Assembly: GCA_946543495.1 (NCBI GenBank) | Contig: CAMNLS010000094.1 | Location: 1 to 5,839 of the forward strand | Direction: 5' to 3' | Source of the DNA: an uncultured Selenomonadales bacterium | GTDB lineage: Bacteria > Bacillota > Negativicutes > Selenomonadales > Selenomonadaceae | Length of the DNA stretch: 5,839 bases | Part shown: positions 4,649-5,839 of the stretch, one piece after another | How the letters are laid out: every line of letters starts with the position of its first letter | Numbering within the stretch: the stretch's first letter is position 1 | Position numbers and translations under genes: made by a program | Notes under the pieces: model-generated | Databases searched by the model: none | Told to the model about the DNA's origin: nothing | Seen by the model: only the letters and a program-made list of their open reading frames with translations

Positions 4649-5372
4649 GCAAGCCGTTATATCGATAGAAGTAACCTTCGACAAGCTGTTGACGTGCAGA
4701 CTTGTCGTCTTTGTTTTTGACGATGTTAAATAAATCTTTGTGCGCCTTCTTTAACTCATTGCCCTTGCCGAGCTTGAACATGTTGCTGATTGTGTTCATG
4801 CGCAATTCGCTTGTCAAAGTCCTAACGAGCCTGGCAATCTGTCCGAGCAATGAATTATGCGCCGCCGTTGAAATTGCCTCGTGAAACTCATCATCCGCGA
4901 CGAAAACTTTTTCTGCGTTGCCGCCGTCAATTTCCGTCATCAGTTTATCGCGTTGCTCTTCAAGCTGAAATAAATCTTCGGGCTTTGCCTTATCCATTGC
5001 CAATTCTAAAATGCCAAAGTCAACCCACTCGCGCAACTCCTTAAGGTTGTCGAGTGAGTCAGATTGGTCGAGAATTATTCCGTAGAGCATTGGATTAATC
5101 ATCTTATCCGAAAAGCCGCTTGCTACGAATGTTCCCTCTGGTCGCCGAATGTCAATTACGCCGAACGACATTAAAATTTTTAGTGCCTCGCGAATGGAAT
5201 TGCGCCCAACGCCGAAGCTCGCTGCCAATTCCATTTCAGTCGGCAACTTGTCACCGGGGCGCAGTTCTTTATAAATCATCGCATAAGTTAAGCGGTCAAT
5301 GACTTGCTGAACAATTGACGTGTTATCAATCGGGCGTAAGAAACTTTTCTCAACAACTTCGCCGACTTCCAT
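4629..5372 (-). CDS. GntR-family transcriptional regulator, FadR/FCD subfamily
   Basis: This 247-residue protein has a GntR winged helix-turn-helix at about 17-85 (LRPGDKLPTEMELAASFGVG at 37-56, then RNSIREALKIL and GVIDIRRPEGTFV). It is followed by an all-helical FCD effector domain at about 105-235 with DDEFHEAI (160-167), AHN (171-173) and H211. FCD regulators usually sense organic acids or sugar derivatives and often bind a metal through an Asp and three His. Here the His expected in the last helix seems replaced near GYFYRY (233-238), so metal binding is doubtful. Length and order are normal. The last five or six residues (RDTPYA, 242-247) are encoded by the IS605-like hairpin, so the original C terminus was probably replaced. 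The gene diverges from mtlA, which suggests control of mannitol uptake plus autoregulation; the effector is unknown. ATG start, AAAGGA 9 bases before. Confidence 0.92.
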   Translation of the reverse strand: MEVGEVVEKSFLRPIDNTSIVQQVIDRLTYAMIYKELRPGDKLPTEMELAASFGVGRNSIREALKILMSFGVIDIRRPEGTFVASGFSDKMINPMLYGIILDQSDSLDNLKELREWVDFGILELAMDKAKPEDLFQLEEQRDKLMTEIDGGNAEKVFVADDEFHEAISTAAHNSLLGQIARLVRTLTSELRMNTISNMFKLGKGNELKKAHKDLFNIVKNKDDKSARQQLVEGYFYRYNGLRDTPYA

Positions 5373-5381
5373 ATGGCAACG

Positions 5382-5387
5382 TCCTTT
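5382..5387 (-). promoter_or_regulatory. Ribosome binding site of the GntR-family gene
   Basis: On the - strand AAAGGA (AGGAC overlapping) lies 9 bases before the ATG at 5372. No other in-frame start with a better site is visible before the HTH domain. Confidence 0.7.
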
Positions 5388-5396
5388 CTTAAGAGA

Positions 5397-5418
5397 GTTT
5401 GTTTAAAGTTTGTTTAAA
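5397..5418. promoter_or_regulatory. 11-bp direct repeat at the regulator promoter, candidate operator
   Basis: GTTTGTTTAAA occurs twice head to tail, at 5397-5407 and 5408-5418. It touches the -10 box of the GntR gene and covers its expected transcription start, a position where a bound repressor would block initiation. Autoregulation is inference. GntR proteins more often use inverted repeats, so this may bind another protein. Confidence 0.5.
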
Positions 5419-5445
5419 TTATAACTTGCCAAATTTCTCTGTCAA
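5418..5445 (-). promoter_or_regulatory. Consensus sigma-A promoter of the GntR-family gene
   Basis: On the - strand TTGACA (5440-5445) is followed after 16 bases by TATAAT (5418-5423). Both hexamers are perfect consensus. The expected start near 5411 gives a leader of about 38 bases. Such a strong core promoter next to a repeat operator suits a negatively autoregulated gene. Confidence 0.85.
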
Positions 5446-5459
5446 GGCTAATCAAGCAG

Positions 5460-5488
5460 TGTCCACAGCTGTAAAATTTTGTCCGCAG
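5460..5488. promoter_or_regulatory. Two TGTCC(A/G)CAG sites 20 bp apart upstream of mtlA, candidate activator sites
   Basis: TGTCCACAG (5460-5468) and TGTCCGCAG (5480-5488) match at 8 of 9 bases and are spaced by 20 bp, about two helical turns. They lie between the two divergent promoters, roughly 70-95 bases before the expected mtlA start. The first overlaps the palindrome ACAGCTGT (5465-5472). The regulatory role is inference; short repeats like this can arise by chance. Confidence 0.3.
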
Positions 5489-5518
5489 TCGCTAAGGACG
5501 CCGCGCAAGTTGTTTTGC

Positions 5519-5547
5519 TTGCTGATTGAAATGCCGCCGCTTATAAT
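5519..5547 (+). promoter_or_regulatory. Promoter of mtlA
   Basis: TTGCTG (5519-5524) is followed after 17 bases by TATAAT (5542-5547). Transcription should start near 5554, leaving a leader of about 38 bases. The -35 is only a partial match, as expected for a promoter helped by an activator. Confidence 0.7.
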
Positions 5548-5578
5548 AGCAACGTGGAATTAACAAAAGTTTTTTTTT

Positions 5579-5584
5579 GGAGGT
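5579..5584 (+). promoter_or_regulatory. Ribosome binding site of mtlA
   Basis: GGAGGT lies 7 bases before the ATG at 5592, just after a run of nine T (5570-5578). This is a strong site and fixes the start. Confidence 0.88.
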
Positions 5585-5591
5585 GTTATCC

Positions 5592-5839
5592 ATGCAAGAG
5601 GCGATGCAAAAGTTTGGTCGCTTCCTCAGCGCGATGGTCATGCCCAATATCGGCGCGTTCATTGCTTGGGGATTTATCACGGCACTATTTATTCCTGCGG
5701 GCTGGATTCCTAATGAAGGACTTGCAGAACTCGTCGGACCAATGGCGAAATGGTTATTGCCGTTGCTAATCGGCTTCACGGGCGGCGAGGTCGTCAACGG
5801 TCACCGCGGCGGCGTCGTAGGCGCGATTGCCACTGCTGG
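5592..5839 (+). CDS. mtlA: PTS mannitol-specific permease, EIIC domain (N-terminal part)
   Basis: The first 82 codons are present; the gene runs off the window. The reading MQKFGRFLSAMVMPNIGAFI, then AWGFITALFIPAGWIPNE, then LVGPMAKWLLPLLIGFTGGE and GHRGGVVGAIATA is almost position for position the N terminus of mannitol PTS IIC (in E. coli MtlA: FGRFLSNMVMPNIGAFIAWG, LIGYTGG, RGGVVGAI). The visible part covers the amphipathic start, the first membrane helix (about 15-36) and the second (about 50-62). The protein carries mannitol across the inner membrane and phosphorylates it to mannitol-1-phosphate together with EIIA/EIIB, HPr and EI. Whether EIIB (and EIIA) are fused cannot be seen here. 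A complete mtl operon would continue downstream (IIA and mannitol-1-phosphate dehydrogenase), but this is inference. It diverges from a GntR-family regulator across a 219-bp control region. Confidence 0.95.
   Translation, partial: MQEAMQKFGRFLSAMVMPNIGAFIAWGFITALFIPAGWIPNEGLAELVGPMAKWLLPLLIGFTGGEVVNGHRGGVVGAIATA

Noticed and set aside
5481..5499. GTCC-11-GGAC inverted repeat upstream of mtlA
   Set aside because: Four-base arms with a long loop are expected by chance.
1..5839. A complete undescribed defence or secretion system
   Set aside because: All major genes fall into known or plain families and no multi-gene cassette with coordinated unknown proteins is visible.

Overview
The window looks like chromosomal DNA from a low-to-mid GC bacterium of the Firmicutes lineage. 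A Gram-negative-walled Negativicutes (Selenomonas/Phascolarctobacterium-like gut or rumen bacterium) is my best guess. The reasons are strong AGGAGG-type ribosome sites, consensus TATAAT promoters, TTG starts, a secreted-protein type I associate with Negativicutes, and an Est1E/cinnamoyl-esterase-like hydrolase typical of gut bacteria. The taxon is inference; no rRNA or tRNA gene is present.

Layout. Positions 1-2424, + strand: the C-terminal part of a repeat-containing, probably exported protein of unknown function, then a CNNM/HlyC-CorC membrane protein with a TTG start 13 bases later, then a small single-cluster ferredoxin. The junction of the last two genes carries a 42-bp direct duplication around a 49-bp insert that contains a 17-base palindrome. 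The insertion appears to have separated a formerly ATGA-overlapping gene pair. Positions 2376-4393, - strand: a two-gene operon with its own promoter and intrinsic terminator encodes two exported alpha/beta hydrolases, one with a probable Cys nucleophile and one a Ser esterase. The genes overlap by ATGA. The terminator lies inside the 3' coding end of the convergent ferredoxin gene.

Positions 4395-5445, - strand: a GntR/FadR-type (FCD) regulator with a consensus promoter and an 11-bp direct repeat next to its -10 box. Its stop codon sits in the loop of a hairpin that closely resembles the right end of IS200/IS605 elements. The region downstream of the stop holds further stem-loops, probably a tnpB-tail/omega-RNA remnant, followed by a clear terminator. 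Positions 5446-5839, + strand: a divergent promoter and the first 82 codons of the mannitol PTS permease (mtlA), cut by the window end.

How they work together: the GntR regulator and mtlA share a 219-bp divergent control region and probably form a mannitol-uptake regulatory pair. The two exported hydrolases are co-expressed and probably act on ester or related substrates outside the cytoplasm. I see no clearly new multi-gene system. The most unusual signals are the gene-end duplication at 2091-2223, the terminator embedded in the ferredoxin gene, and the IS605-like right end fused to the regulator's 3' end.
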